This document shows positions 19,803 through 28,768 of a stretch of 56,097 bases of DNA, piece after piece. Position 1 is the first letter of the stretch; every line of letters begins with the position of its first letter. This DNA is from Cupriavidus sp. BIS7. GTDB taxonomy: Bacteria > Pseudomonadota > Gammaproteobacteria > Burkholderiales > Burkholderiaceae. The notes beneath the pieces were generated by a model. That model was given only the letters and a program-made list of their open reading frames with translations. It did no database searches and was not told where the DNA came from. Where the stretch lies: the NCBI RefSeq assembly GCF_000292345.1, contig NZ_ALOU01000034.1, forward strand, positions 1-56,097, in the 5' to 3' direction. The position numbers and the translations under genes are program-made.

Positions 19803-20945
19803 TCAATGCTGCTTCTGAAGGGAATCGGCCGGCATCACACGCAGCCAGCCTCCGGCCAGATACTCCACACGCGTGCCAAGCAGACGGCCCTCGCGATTCA
19901 GTGCCGAATGCAGCCAGGCCACGTCCTGGTCAGATGCCGCGCACAGGCGCAGCGCGCGCCGGCGCACCGGCCAGAGCACCAGGTCACGCAGCCGCCCGCT
20001 GCCGGGCTCGATGGTCGGGAAATACAGCAGACCCAGATCCGGGGCAAACGCGTCGTGCCCGCCAATACCCTCGTAGTCGTTGATCAGGTCGCCGCAACCA
20101 TAAAGCACCAGCTTGCCCGCGTAGCACTCGATGGCCCTCACATGGTGCGAGGAATGCCCGTGGACGATGTCGACGCCCGCCTCGTCGATCAGCCGGTGCG
20201 CAAATTCCGTTTGTCCGGGTTCCAGCTCGAATCCCCAGTTCCCGCCCCAGTGGATCGAGGCGACGACCGCATGCACAGGGCCAGCGTGCGGCCTCGCCCG
20301 GCAGGCACGAACCTGCGCGGCAATGCGCTGGACACTTGCACCGGAGTAATCAGGCAGCCAGTTGACCCCCGGTCGACCGCGCCCGGCGGCCCACGGCAAA
20401 GGCGTGCCGGCATTCTCCATGGCATAGGCAAGCACGAGCACCACGCCGCCCGATACACCGAGGCACGCGGGTTCGGCCGCGGCATCGCCGTCGGTCCCGG
20501 CTCCGGCCAGGGCGATTCCCGCATTGCGCAGTACCGACAGGGTCTCCAGCAGCCCTGGCCTGCCCCAGTCGAGCACATGGTTGTTGGCCAGTACCGCGCA
20601 GTCGATCGCGGCGGCCGACAGGCAGGCGATATTGTCCGGATGCATGTGATAGTGCACGCCCTTGTCCGGCCACGCCGCATCGGATGTGGTGACAGCGGTT
20701 TCCAGGTTGACGATCCTGAGGTCCGGCTGCTGGATGGCCAGCACCTCCAGCACATCGCCCCAGATATAGCCGGGCGCCACCTGGCGAGGTATCGGCCCGG
20801 CCCTGCGCTCCGCAAGCGTGACGTAGTGCCCCGCATCGCGCACATAGCGCTCATATAGCGTTGGATCGCCGGGATGCGGGAGGATCTGGTCGATACCCCG
20901 GCCAGTCATCACATCCCCCGCCAGGAACAGTTTGAACGTGGCCAT
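19803..20945 (-). CDS. CapA-family (PGA_cap) metallophosphatase-like protein
   Basis: A 380-residue protein of the CapA/PgsA family. Recognisable parts are LFLAGDVMTGRGIDQI at the start, NLETAVTT, ANNHVLDWG and HGHSSHHVRAIE, which carry the Asp/Asn/His metal ligands of the calcineurin-like fold. It lacks the N-terminal membrane anchor of true capsule CapA, and no pgsBC genes are nearby, so poly-gamma-glutamate synthesis is not supported; a cytoplasmic hydrolase is more likely. It converges with the EIIA gene, 7 bp apart. Confidence 0.85.
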   Translation of the reverse strand: MATFKLFLAGDVMTGRGIDQILPHPGDPTLYERYVRDAGHYVTLAERRAGPIPRQVAPGYIWGDVLEVLAIQQPDLRIVNLETAVTTSDAAWPDKGVHYHMHPDNIACLSAAAIDCAVLANNHVLDWGRPGLLETLSVLRNAGIALAGAGTDGDAAAEPACLGVSGGVVLVLAYAMENAGTPLPWAAGRGRPGVNWLPDYSGASVQRIAAQVRACRARPHAGPVHAVVASIHWGGNWGFELEPGQTEFAHRLIDEAGVDIVHGHSSHHVRAIECYAGKLVLYGCGDLINDYEGIGGHDAFAPDLGLLYFPTIEPGSGRLRDLVLWPVRRRALRLCAASDQDVAWLHSALNREGRLLGTRVEYLAGGWLRVMPADSLQKQH

Positions 20946-21062
20946 GGAGGCGGCTCCAGCGCGGTTTGCGCATCGGCGCCGTCGTTTCAAGATAGCCAAC
21001 GCGGCTTGCCGCCACAATTCGCACTCTCCGCGCAAAGCGCACCTGTCAGCACATCGGCTCGA

Positions 21063-21091
21063 TTGCAAACAATCCGTCCGGATGGTATCTT
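21063..21091 (+). promoter_or_regulatory. Promoter with operator of the TetR-shc operon
   Basis: The -35 TTGCAA (21063-21068) and -10 TATCTT (21086-21091) are 17 bp apart. Between them lies the palindrome ATCCG-TC-CGGAT (21072-21083). A palindrome in the spacer is the classic layout for repression by the TetR-type product of the next gene, whose ATG is at 21100. Confidence 0.55.
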
Positions 21092-21099
21092 CCGGCTCC

Positions 21100-21681
21100 A
21101 TGAGTGAAGCCCACCGCCGCCCCAAACAGCCGCACCTGATTCGCGACCGCCTGCTATCGGCCACCATCGACCTGCTCGTCGAAGAAGGAATCGGGGCCGT
21201 CACGCTGAACTCGGTGGCCGCACGCGCAGGCGTTTCAAAGGGAGGCCTGCAGCATCACTTCTCAAGCAAGCAGGAGTTGCTCGAAGCGTTGTCGGCCCAG
21301 GTGCTCCAGCACTTCAAGGGCCAGGTTGCCACGCTGGCCGACACCGACGCCGAGCCCCACGGCCGTAACACCCGCGCCTACCTGCACGCCTCTGCCGACG
21401 GCTTTGCCGAAACCGGCGAGCGCGAGTTGTGGAGGGCCGCCATGATGCTAGTCATGGCGCGGCCCGAGTTCCGCACGCCCTACCAGGAATGGGAATCCGG
21501 ATCGCTGAACGCGGATCTGGATCTCTGCAAAGACACCACGAGCCTGCTGCTGTGCCGCCTTGCGGCCGACGGGCTCTGGCTGGCCGACCTGCTCGGCCAT
21601 CGCACCATCAACGCTGAACAGCGGTTGGAACTGGTGCGCCGGCTCGAGCAAATGACGCATCCTCGCCCAGAACAAGCATGA
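21100..21681 (+). CDS. TetR-family repressor upstream of squalene-hopene cyclase
   Basis: A 193-residue regulator. The N-terminal helix-turn-helix reads LLSATIDLLVEEGIGAVTLNSVAARAGVSKGGLQHHFSSKQELLEAL, followed by an all-helical ligand domain. Its stop overlaps the start of shc by 4 bases (ATGA), so the two are translationally coupled and the repressor probably controls hopanoid synthesis. A palindrome lies inside its own promoter. Confidence 0.85.
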   Translation: MSEAHRRPKQPHLIRDRLLSATIDLLVEEGIGAVTLNSVAARAGVSKGGLQHHFSSKQELLEALSAQVLQHFKGQVATLADTDAEPHGRNTRAYLHASADGFAETGERELWRAAMMLVMARPEFRTPYQEWESGSLNADLDLCKDTTSLLLCRLAADGLWLADLLGHRTINAEQRLELVRRLEQMTHPRPEQA

Positions 21682-23699
21682 TCAAGCAAGTACTCCCGGC
21701 ATCTGACATCGATGCCGCGATCGTCCGCGCACGAGACGCGCTGCTGGACCACCAGCACCCCGACGGCCACTGGTGTTTCGAACTCGAATGCGACGCCACC
21801 ATCACGGCCGAGTACATCCTGATGATGCACTTCGTCGATGAGATCGACACGGCGCTGCAGGCGCGCATGGCAAGGTACCTGCGCGCAACGCAGCGACTCG
21901 ATCGCCATGGCGCGTGGGACCTTTACTACGGCGGAGACCTCGACATCTCGTGCAGCGTCAAGGCGTACTTTGCGCTAAAAGCCGCGGGCGATCCGGCGGA
22001 CGCCCCGCACATGGTCAGGGCACGCGAAGCAATCCTGTCGCGCGGTGGCGCGGCGAAGTCGAACGTGTTCACGCGCATCCTGCTGGCAACCTTTGGCGAA
22101 GTGCCCTGGCGCGCCACGCCGTTCATGCCGGTGGAGTTCGTTCTGTTCCCGCGCTGGGCGCCGATCCACATGGACAAGATTGCCTACTGGGCGCGTACCA
22201 CCATGGTGCCGCTGCTGGTGCTCTGCTCCATGCGTGCCATGGCGAAGAACCCGCGTGGCGTCCATGTGCAGGAACTGTTCGTTACCCCGCCCGAACTGGA
22301 GCAGGACTACTTTCCGCGCAAGGCCGGCCTGCAGCGCGCGTTTCTGGCGATGGACCGCGTGGTTCGCCATCTGGAACCGCTGATTCCGGGCTTCCTGCGG
22401 CGCCGCGCCATCCGGCGTGCGGTGGAATGGTCCGAAGCGCGCATGAACGGCGAGGATGGCTTTGGCGGCATCTTCCCGCCGATGGTCTACAGCTACGAGA
22501 TGATGGTGCTGCTCGGATACCCCGAGGACCATCCGCTGCGCCGCGATTGCACGGCCGCACTGAAAAAGCTGGTGGTGCACCGCGATGACGGATCGTCGTA
22601 TTGCCAGCCCTGCCTGTCTCCGGTGTGGGATACGGCCTGGAGCGTCATGGCGCTGGAACAGGCGCCCGCCAGCGAGCGGTCCGCCACGGCTGTCGCCCGT
22701 GCCTATGACTGGCTGGCCGACCGTCAGGTTCTTGACCTGCGCGGCGACTGGGAACAGAACGCGGCACCGAACACGCCGCCCGGTGGCTGGGCGTTCCAGT
22801 ACGCCAACCCGTATTACCCCGATATCGACGATTCGGCGGTCGTGCTGGCAATGCTCCACGCGCGCGGCAAGCGCACTGGCCAGCCGGACCGCTACGACAC
22901 CGCCGTTGCAAGTTGCCTGGACTGGATCATCGGCCTGCAGTCACGCAATGGCGGCTTCGGCGCATTCGACGCCAATTGCGACCGCAATTTCCTGAACGCG
23001 ATTCCGTTCGCCGATCACGGGGCGTTGCTCGATCCGCCCACCGAGGATGTTTCCGGCCGCGTACTGCTGGCACTTGGTGTCACCCGCCGCCCGCAGGACG
23101 CCACCGTGCGCGAGCGATGCATCGCCTACCTGCAGACCACACAGCAACGGGACGGAAGCTGGTGGGGACGCTGGGGCACCAACTACATCTACGGCACGTG
23201 GAGCGTTCTGGCGGGCCTGGGCCTGGCTGGCGTCGATCGCAAGCTGCCGATGGTGCGTAACGCGCTGCAGTGGCTGCGTGGCAAGCAGAACACCGATGGC
23301 GGCTGGGGCGAGACGAACGACAGCTATGCGCGCCCCGAACTGGCTGGCACCCACGAGGACGGCAGCATGGCAGAGCACACGGCCTGGGCAATGCTCGGCC
23401 AGATGGCCGTCGGCGAAGCCGATTCGGATTCGGTGCACCGAGGCGCGGCGTACCTGATCGATGCACAGAACGAGGACGGGTTCTGGCTGCACCCGCATCA
23501 CAACGCACCGGGGTTCCCGCGGATCTTCCACCTGAAGTACCACGGGTACACCGCCTACTTCCCGCTATGGGCGCTTGGCCGGTACAGACGGCTGACAGCG
23601 GCAGCGGCGGCCGGTGCGGAACACGAGGCCGAACAGGCGGCGGAACCCACGACACAACGGACTACGGCGGACACCGCGCTGGCACCAGCCACCCTCTGA
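21678..23699 (+). CDS. shc: Squalene-hopene cyclase
   Basis: A 673-residue class II triterpene cyclase that folds squalene into hopene in the membrane, the key step for hopanoids. It has the DxDD catalytic acid motif as DIDDSAV (about residue 385), several QW repeats (for example GDWEQNAAPNTPPGGWAF, QSRNGGFGAFD, QQRDGSWWGRWG, KQNTDGGWGETND) and the N-terminal HQHPDGHWCFELE. No other hopanoid genes (hpnCDE or hpnH) are nearby, so squalene must be made elsewhere. It may be one of several cyclase copies, as in related genera. Confidence 0.95.
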   Translation: MIKQVLPASDIDAAIVRARDALLDHQHPDGHWCFELECDATITAEYILMMHFVDEIDTALQARMARYLRATQRLDRHGAWDLYYGGDLDISCSVKAYFALKAAGDPADAPHMVRAREAILSRGGAAKSNVFTRILLATFGEVPWRATPFMPVEFVLFPRWAPIHMDKIAYWARTTMVPLLVLCSMRAMAKNPRGVHVQELFVTPPELEQDYFPRKAGLQRAFLAMDRVVRHLEPLIPGFLRRRAIRRAVEWSEARMNGEDGFGGIFPPMVYSYEMMVLLGYPEDHPLRRDCTAALKKLVVHRDDGSSYCQPCLSPVWDTAWSVMALEQAPASERSATAVARAYDWLADRQVLDLRGDWEQNAAPNTPPGGWAFQYANPYYPDIDDSAVVLAMLHARGKRTGQPDRYDTAVASCLDWIIGLQSRNGGFGAFDANCDRNFLNAIPFADHGALLDPPTEDVSGRVLLALGVTRRPQDATVRERCIAYLQTTQQRDGSWWGRWGTNYIYGTWSVLAGLGLAGVDRKLPMVRNALQWLRGKQNTDGGWGETNDSYARPELAGTHEDGSMAEHTAWAMLGQMAVGEADSDSVHRGAAYLIDAQNEDGFWLHPHHNAPGFPRIFHLKYHGYTAYFPLWALGRYRRLTAAAAAGAEHEAEQAAEPTTQRTTADTALAPATL

Positions 23700-23773
23700 C
23701 CGCGAAGCGATGTAAGGCGAGGCGCGCATGAAAATGCTACTGTCGCCTCATTCCAGCTTCAGCAGGCCACGGC

Positions 23774-24667
23774 ATGCCAGAACACACGACGTATGCAGCA
23801 GCGAATCCGCCGTGGCTACGCGCAGCGCCCGCGCTGTTCCTGCTGCTGTGGTCCAGCGGCTTCGTGTTTCTCAAGCTCGGCCTGCGCCACGCTGACCCGC
23901 TGACCTTCCTGGCCTTGCGATATGCGTGCGTCGTCGGGCTGCTGATTGGCCCCTGCCTCTGGATCAGGCCCGCGCTCCCCGTCGGCATCAAGCCATGGCT
24001 ACATCTGGCCGTGGTGGGCCTGCTGATCCAGGCCGGCTATTTCTCGTTCACCTACCTCAGCCTCAAGTACGGCATGTCGGCCGGCGCGGTGGCGCTGGTC
24101 ACGTCGCAGCAACCCATTCTGGTTGGGCTGCTTGCACCGGCCATTGCCGGGGAGCGCGTGGACAGGATGCGGTGGATCGGCCTGGCCATGGGCGTGGCGG
24201 GCGCAATCCTGGTCATCACGGCGAAGTCATCGATCGATATCACCCCTGCCGCGCTGGCGTTCGCGGTGCTGGCGCTGCTGGCCATGACGGGCGGCACGCT
24301 GTGGGAGAAACGGTTCGGTACGACGGTGCATCCCGTGCTGTCCAACACGGTGCAGTACGCCGTGGGACTGGCGGTCACGGCACCGCTGGCCTTTGCGCTG
24401 GAGCCGATGCGCGTTGAGTGGACGCCCGAACTGGCGGGATCGCTCGCCTATCTCGTGATCGGCAATTCGATTGTCGCCATATCGCTGCTGCTGGCGATGA
24501 TCCGCCACGGCGAGGCATCAAGGGTCTCGGCGCTGTTCTTCCTCGTTCCACCCACTACGACGGTTATCGCGCTGCTGGTCCTTGGCGAACCGATCCCGCC
24601 GATGGCGTGGCCGGGCATGGCGCTGGCGGCAGCCGGGCTGTATCTGGTGATGGGCAGGCGTGGTTGA
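23774..24667 (+). CDS. EamA/DMT-superfamily transporter
   Basis: A 297-residue inner-membrane protein with ten hydrophobic helices in two EamA repeats. The first repeat starts LFLLLWSSGFVFLKLGLRHADPLTFLALRY. The end (FFLVPPTTTVIALLVLGEPIPPMAWPGMALAAAGLYLVM) is typical of drug/metabolite exporters. The substrate is unknown. It follows shc by 74 bp and could be transcribed with it. Confidence 0.88.
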   Translation: MPEHTTYAAANPPWLRAAPALFLLLWSSGFVFLKLGLRHADPLTFLALRYACVVGLLIGPCLWIRPALPVGIKPWLHLAVVGLLIQAGYFSFTYLSLKYGMSAGAVALVTSQQPILVGLLAPAIAGERVDRMRWIGLAMGVAGAILVITAKSSIDITPAALAFAVLALLAMTGGTLWEKRFGTTVHPVLSNTVQYAVGLAVTAPLAFALEPMRVEWTPELAGSLAYLVIGNSIVAISLLLAMIRHGEASRVSALFFLVPPTTTVIALLVLGEPIPPMAWPGMALAAAGLYLVMGRRG

Positions 24668-24738
24668 AGCTGTGTTAAGCGGTGTGAAGCGCGTGTGAAG
24701 TGCGGCAGCCCTGGGCGGAGTGGTCCGATCTAAGGTAC

Positions 24739-25014
24739 TCAGTGCGCGCCGGGCCGACGCTTTCCGCGCAGCAAGGCGATAACGCGTCTTTCCGCCAGCA
24801 CCAGGACGTAATCGAAGATCCTCGCGTCGGATGACAATGAGCACCACGCGTCCCAGAACTCTCGTCGAACCACTTCCACGGGTACATCGTAGGCCTCGGC
24901 AATGCGTTCGATGGCACGATCCCCGGAAGCCGGTCGCGCCGCGCCGCGGGGCTCCGGAGCAGCAGGTATGGCCGGGCTTGAACGATCCGCTACTGCTTCA
25001 GGTGCGCGATACAT
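24739..25014 (-). CDS. DUF3562-like small protein
   Basis: A 91-residue protein. The segment AIERIAEAYDVPVEVVRREF followed by SSDARIFDYVLVLAERRVIALLR resembles DUF3562, a short helical family seen in Burkholderiaceae and of unknown role. MYRAPEAV is taken as the start. Confidence 0.6.
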   Translation of the reverse strand: MYRAPEAVADRSSPAIPAAPEPRGAARPASGDRAIERIAEAYDVPVEVVRREFWDAWCSLSSDARIFDYVLVLAERRVIALLRGKRRPGAH

Positions 25015-25242
25015 GGCGAGTCCTTCGCGATGGACGGTCCTCGAGTGTAGACGGTCCGCCGGACATTCCAATACCGCAGATCTACTGCTTTTGATCTAGT
25101 TCGCGTTCTTAATTTTCCATAAATTTTCACTGGGTCCGGTGTGACCTGAACGCGTGCATGTCGCTCCCAGTTGGGCTTTGGGCCAATGGAGATGCCGGGC
25201 GCTTCCGGCTAAGGTGATTGGCGACAACGATGGGAGAAGCGA

Positions 25243-25506
25243 ATGAAACACCTGGCCAGCCTGATCATGATTTCCGCTACCCTCTGCGCCGCTCCGGCAT
25301 GGGCGCAGTCGGCTTCCGGCGCCGCCGCGTCGCATGCAAGCAATGACGCAATCGTGAAGATGCGTCAGGAGGTTGCTGCGGCAAGGAAGACCTACAACCA
25401 GAAGGTAGCCGACGCGAAGAAGATCTACGACGAAGCCAAGGCCGCCGCTGCCAAGGAACGTGATGCCGCGATCTCGGCGGCTCATGCGGCCGCGGGCCAG
25501 AAGTAG
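25243..25506 (+). CDS. Exported coiled-coil small protein
   Basis: An 87-residue protein with a signal peptide (MKHLASLIMISATLCAAPAWA) and a mature part that is almost entirely Lys/Ala/Glu-rich helix (MRQEVAAARKTYNQKVADAK). It is probably a periplasmic coiled coil. GGGAGAAG stands before the ATG, and a strong hairpin follows. Function unknown. Confidence 0.65.
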   Translation: MKHLASLIMISATLCAAPAWAQSASGAAASHASNDAIVKMRQEVAAARKTYNQKVADAKKIYDEAKAAAAKERDAAISAAHAAAGQK

Positions 25507-25540
25507 CCCTGGCGTCCGGATAGCTTCAGACTCCACACGC

Positions 25541-25581
25541 CGATTGCCGGAGCCCGGCACTTTCCCGGGCTCCGGCAATCG
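25541..25581. terminator. Bidirectional terminator hairpin
   Basis: CGATTGCCGGAGCCCGG and CCGGGCTCCGGCAATCG are perfect 17-bp reverse complements around a 7-base loop. It lies between the converging small coiled-coil gene and the UspA gene. Confidence 0.7.
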
Positions 25582-25649
25582 TTCGCATTGACGCCTTATG
25601 CTCGGCAGCCGCGCAGGGCCGCCGACGTATCCTCTGCTGCCCCTGGTAA

Positions 25650-26144
25650 CTACGCCGAAGCGGCTTGCGGCCCGGCACCTACCGGCTCGGCCAGCGGAAT
25701 ATCGCCCCGAACCACCAGCACGGGCACCGAACCGTGCCGTACAAGGGTTTCCGCAACACTCCCCAGCACCACTCGCTGCAGGCCGCTGTTGCCGTGCGTG
25801 CCGATGACCACCAGGTCTGGCTTGCTGTCCTGCAGGTCGTGAATCAGCCTGTTTGCGACATCACCGAGCGTGGACATGTCATCGATCAGCCTCTCGGAAA
25901 ATTCGATGCCCGCGCGCTCCGCGTGATGCGCGGCCTTGGCCAGCAGGGCCTTGCCGGCCGCCACCCGATGCTGGCGCTGCTCCGCAATCTCGTCCGAATG
26001 CGCCTTGAATCTCAGGAAGCCATAGTCGATGACATGGACGATTTCCAGATGCGCCCCGGTGGCGCGGGCCATCCGGACGGCTTCGTCCAGCGCACGGGAC
26101 GAGCAATGGCTATCGTCGATCGGGACCATGATTTGGCGGTACAT
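25650..26144 (-). CDS. Universal stress protein (UspA family)
   Basis: A 164-residue UspA-fold protein starting MYRQIMVPIDDSHCSSRALDEAV. It has the nucleotide-binding signature GTHGNSGLQRVVLGSVAETLV (G-x2-G-x9-G-S), so it is of the ATP-binding type. It probably responds to starvation or redox stress. Confidence 0.92.
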   Translation of the reverse strand: MYRQIMVPIDDSHCSSRALDEAVRMARATGAHLEIVHVIDYGFLRFKAHSDEIAEQRQHRVAAGKALLAKAAHHAERAGIEFSERLIDDMSTLGDVANRLIHDLQDSKPDLVVIGTHGNSGLQRVVLGSVAETLVRHGSVPVLVVRGDIPLAEPVGAGPQAASA

Positions 26145-26260
26145 GTGGGACTCCTGTGGGATCTGCGTTCCTCGTCAGGATGACGAGGAATCTCACACGT
26201 CACTCTAGGTGGCAGGCTCGCCCATGCATTGACGTGACGCAAGCTGCCACCACTCTCAAT

Positions 26261-27586
26261 CTAGGCGAGTCTGCGAACCTGCGCTTGCAGCCCCACGAAC
26301 ACGCTCTCGGCGAGATCGGCTGGAAATCCTCGCGGCAGCACGGCCGCGGTTTGCGCGATGGCCTGCCCGGTGGCGGCCGTCAGTTCCGCGATGATCGCTT
26401 CCACCTCATCCACGCTCATGCCCACCTGCCGCCCTTGCTCGAACCAGTGGCGCCGCATGATCTGCGCCAGCCGGTAGTGATTCTGGCTTCCTCGCACGGC
26501 CATGGCGAGCCGGGCTTTCTGTGGAGCAATCTGGCTGGCCCCGCCACCCATGATCGGGTAGGCGGAAAGCACGTCATAGAGCGGCGTCGACCAGTATCGA
26601 CCGCCCGGCCCGATAGACAGGCTGAAGTTCTTGGCATGCCCGTCCGTGGCCGCCAGCAGCCAGAACAGGATCTGTGTCTTGAAGAAGTTGCGCCGGTCAT
26701 GCGCCGCGGTCTCGGAACCGGCCAGCACCGCCATGATTTCCGCGATGCCAGGCCCGCCGTCAGCCTGGTGCTTGGCCAGCACCGAAACGCCAAGTGCCTG
26801 GCAGAAGTCCTCCTGCGGCAGGCGGATGATCCAGCTTTCGTCCGGCGCCAGGCGGCGGTCAAAGCGCTCCACCACCAGCGCCTTCTGGTCCTCGAAGCGC
26901 GCAACCTCGCAGTTTGCGACCGGCAGTCCGTAGTGCCGCACAAGCTGGGCGCAGAGCCATTCGTTTTCCACCGACGTACGCATGTCGGCGCGCATGTTGC
27001 CAACCAGGCCAAGCGGCAGTTTGAGGATGTGCGTGGTCGGCGTACTGCCATGTGGCAGCAGCCATTGGCCGTCGCGGCGCAGCAGCGCGGTCTTTTCCTG
27101 CGCGCCGGCAATCGACAGGCGCAAGTCGTCCTCATCGGCATGCTGGCCAAGTGGCACGCGCCGCGTGGTGTCCCGCAGCAACCGGGCAATCCCGGCTTCG
27201 TCAAGCGGCGTGCCGTCGATGGAATGCAGCGCCTCGGGTACCGCGTCATCCGGCAACAACTGCAGCGCGCCCACGCAATCGCGGCCAAGCGCGGACAGCA
27301 GGTCGAACGGCCCTGTGCCCTGCGTGCGGTGGCGCTGCGCCAGGCGGCGGCGAATGGCGTCGCTGTCGGGCAGCAGGTTGTCGAAGTAATCGGTGACGAC
27401 CCGCCCCCGGTACGGTTCGCTGCCGGAACGGAACGGCAACGACAGCGACAGTGGCCGGCCCTGCGCATTGCCTATCCAGTTCTCGTCGTATGTGAAGGAT
27501 TCACCGTCGGTGCCCTGCTCCCAGGTACCCGTGAACAACCCGTTCATCCAGACGCCAAGCCGGCGCCTGAGGGGACGTCGTCCCAT
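26261..27586 (-). CDS. hipA: HipA-type toxin kinase
   Basis: A 441-residue Ser/Thr kinase toxin. Conserved parts are the substrate/P-loop region LSIAGAQEKTALL, the catalytic loop ATDGHAKNFS (Asp as proton acceptor) and STPLYDVLSAYP with the metal-binding Asp. E. coli HipA phosphorylates glutamyl-tRNA synthetase and causes persistence; the target here is not known. All key residues are intact, so the kinase looks active. Its ATG overlaps the TAA of hipB by one base, as in other hipBA operons. Confidence 0.92.
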   Translation of the reverse strand: MGRRPLRRRLGVWMNGLFTGTWEQGTDGESFTYDENWIGNAQGRPLSLSLPFRSGSEPYRGRVVTDYFDNLLPDSDAIRRRLAQRHRTQGTGPFDLLSALGRDCVGALQLLPDDAVPEALHSIDGTPLDEAGIARLLRDTTRRVPLGQHADEDDLRLSIAGAQEKTALLRRDGQWLLPHGSTPTTHILKLPLGLVGNMRADMRTSVENEWLCAQLVRHYGLPVANCEVARFEDQKALVVERFDRRLAPDESWIIRLPQEDFCQALGVSVLAKHQADGGPGIAEIMAVLAGSETAAHDRRNFFKTQILFWLLAATDGHAKNFSLSIGPGGRYWSTPLYDVLSAYPIMGGGASQIAPQKARLAMAVRGSQNHYRLAQIMRRHWFEQGRQVGMSVDEVEAIIAELTAATGQAIAQTAAVLPRGFPADLAESVFVGLQAQVRRLA

Positions 27587-27861
27587 TACCAGTCCTCGCT
27601 ATTCCCGTTCTTCTTCTGGCGCCCGGCCGGTGCGGCCTTGCCCCGCGGTGAGAGCACCAGTTCCACTTCCAGCGCCTGCAGCACGGTCAGGATGCGTGCC
27701 ATGCTCGCGCGGCCCGGATTGGCTTCCAGCCGTGCATAGCTCTGCTGGCTCACACCAAGCCTTGCCGCGAGTTCGGCCTGCGTCAGGCCGTGCGACTTGC
27801 GGAAGCCCTGCAGGATCGGGCGTAACTGGCTGATGATGCGGATTGGATAGGTCGTGCTCAT
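27586..27861 (-). CDS. hipB: HipB-type XRE antitoxin and autorepressor
   Basis: A 91-residue protein with an XRE helix-turn-helix (LRPILQGFRKSHGLTQAELAARLGVSQQSYARLE). It neutralises HipA and should repress the operon by binding the four upstream boxes. ATG 27861 is the likely start; an in-frame start 12 codons upstream would put coding sequence next to the first operator. Confidence 0.9.
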   Translation of the reverse strand: MSTTYPIRIISQLRPILQGFRKSHGLTQAELAARLGVSQQSYARLEANPGRASMARILTVLQALEVELVLSPRGKAAPAGRQKKNGNSEDW

Positions 27862-27890
27862 GCGAAGTCTTGCGGAGTCTGGCGTCGGGG

Positions 27891-27993
27891 CTGACAACTC
27901 ATAGGTTGTAAAGGCGTTTTACTACTTATAGGCTGTAAATTCAAGATACAACCAATATGGTGTAAATCAGATTTACAATCTATACGTTGTAAA
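27891..27993 (-). promoter_or_regulatory. Four-box hipBA operator array
   Basis: Four related 22-bp boxes start at 27891, 27918, 27945 and 27972, each separated by 5 bp, giving an exact 27-bp period. The best box (27972-27993) is TTTACAA-N8-TTGTAAA. The right half-site TGTAAA is present in all four; the left half varies (CTGACA, TTTACT, GATACA, TTTACA). Minus-strand promoter elements (TTGTAT 27946-27951 and TATAAG 27925-27930, 15 bp apart) fall inside the boxes, so bound HipB would block RNA polymerase. The region is clearly AT-rich against its surroundings. Confidence 0.75.
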
Positions 27994-28054
27994 GCGTTGC
28001 GCAGTTGTCGTTGCTTCAGGTGATTGCTTCAGGCGTTCGCTTCAGTCAGCCGGT

Positions 28055-28750
28055 TCAGTCAGCCGATTCACGCTCACGCAGGCGCCAGCCAGCGGCCTCT
28101 GGCAGGCCCAGCGCATCCACGGGCGCGGATGCCACCAGCGCCAGCACGGCATCATTGCGGCGCCAGGTCACGCCGTTGGCCTGGGACATCGGCGCCGGCA
28201 GCGCCTCCACCACGTGCCCCATCATGGTCTGGAACAGGTTGCCGCCGTGGCACTTGATCCACGCTTCCTTCAAGGTCCAGAGCTGGAAGAACGTTGCAAG
28301 CCGCGCCGCGTCTTCGCTTTCCGGCAGCAATTGGGGCAGCGCCGCGCGCTCGGCCTCGGTCGTGGTGGCCTCGATCAGCGTATCCAGGTGCTTGCGCGGC
28401 TGCAGTTCCTCGATATCGACGCCCACGGGCGTATCGGACACCGCGCAGGCCAGGCAATCACCTGAATGCGCAATCGAAACGAAAACCGGCATCCCGACCG
28501 CGCCGCTTGTATGCGTTGCAAGGGGCGGCGAATCCTCGGCGGCCGAAAGCGCCCACTCGGCCGCCTCGCCACCGAACGTCACCGCCAGCAGCCGGCGCGC
28601 CAGCCAGCGGCCTGCGGCAAACTGCTCGGCACGCGCCTGGGCACGCATTGCGGCCAGCCGCGCCATTTCCTCTGGCGACATCCAGCGAGCCACGGGTGGC
28701 GCCATTGCGGCGAAGGCCATCACAGATCCGGTACGCAGCGCGAGCGGCAT
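28055..28750 (-). CDS. 4'-Phosphopantetheinyl transferase of the APE cluster
   Basis: A 231-residue Sfp-type enzyme that would load phosphopantetheine onto the ACPs of the same operon. It has the signatures VFVSIAHSGDCLACAV, GVDIEEL and FFQLWTLKEAWIK, which hold the metal ligands and the catalytic Glu/Lys. It is the last gene of the operon, 18 bp after the final ketosynthase gene. Confidence 0.9.
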   Translation of the reverse strand: MPLALRTGSVMAFAAMAPPVARWMSPEEMARLAAMRAQARAEQFAAGRWLARRLLAVTFGGEAAEWALSAAEDSPPLATHTSGAVGMPVFVSIAHSGDCLACAVSDTPVGVDIEELQPRKHLDTLIEATTTEAERAALPQLLPESEDAARLATFFQLWTLKEAWIKCHGGNLFQTMMGHVVEALPAPMSQANGVTWRRNDAVLALVASAPVDALGLPEAAGWRLRERESAD

Positions 28751-28768
28751 GGGAATGAGGAAGGGGTT

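Noticed and set aside
19803..20945. Capsule (poly-gamma-glutamate) locus
   Set aside because: Only a CapA-like protein is present, without a membrane anchor and without capB/capC partners.
26156..27739. Plus-strand open frame of 527 residues across hipA
   Set aside because: Antisense of hipA/hipB, which carry clear kinase and helix-turn-helix motifs.
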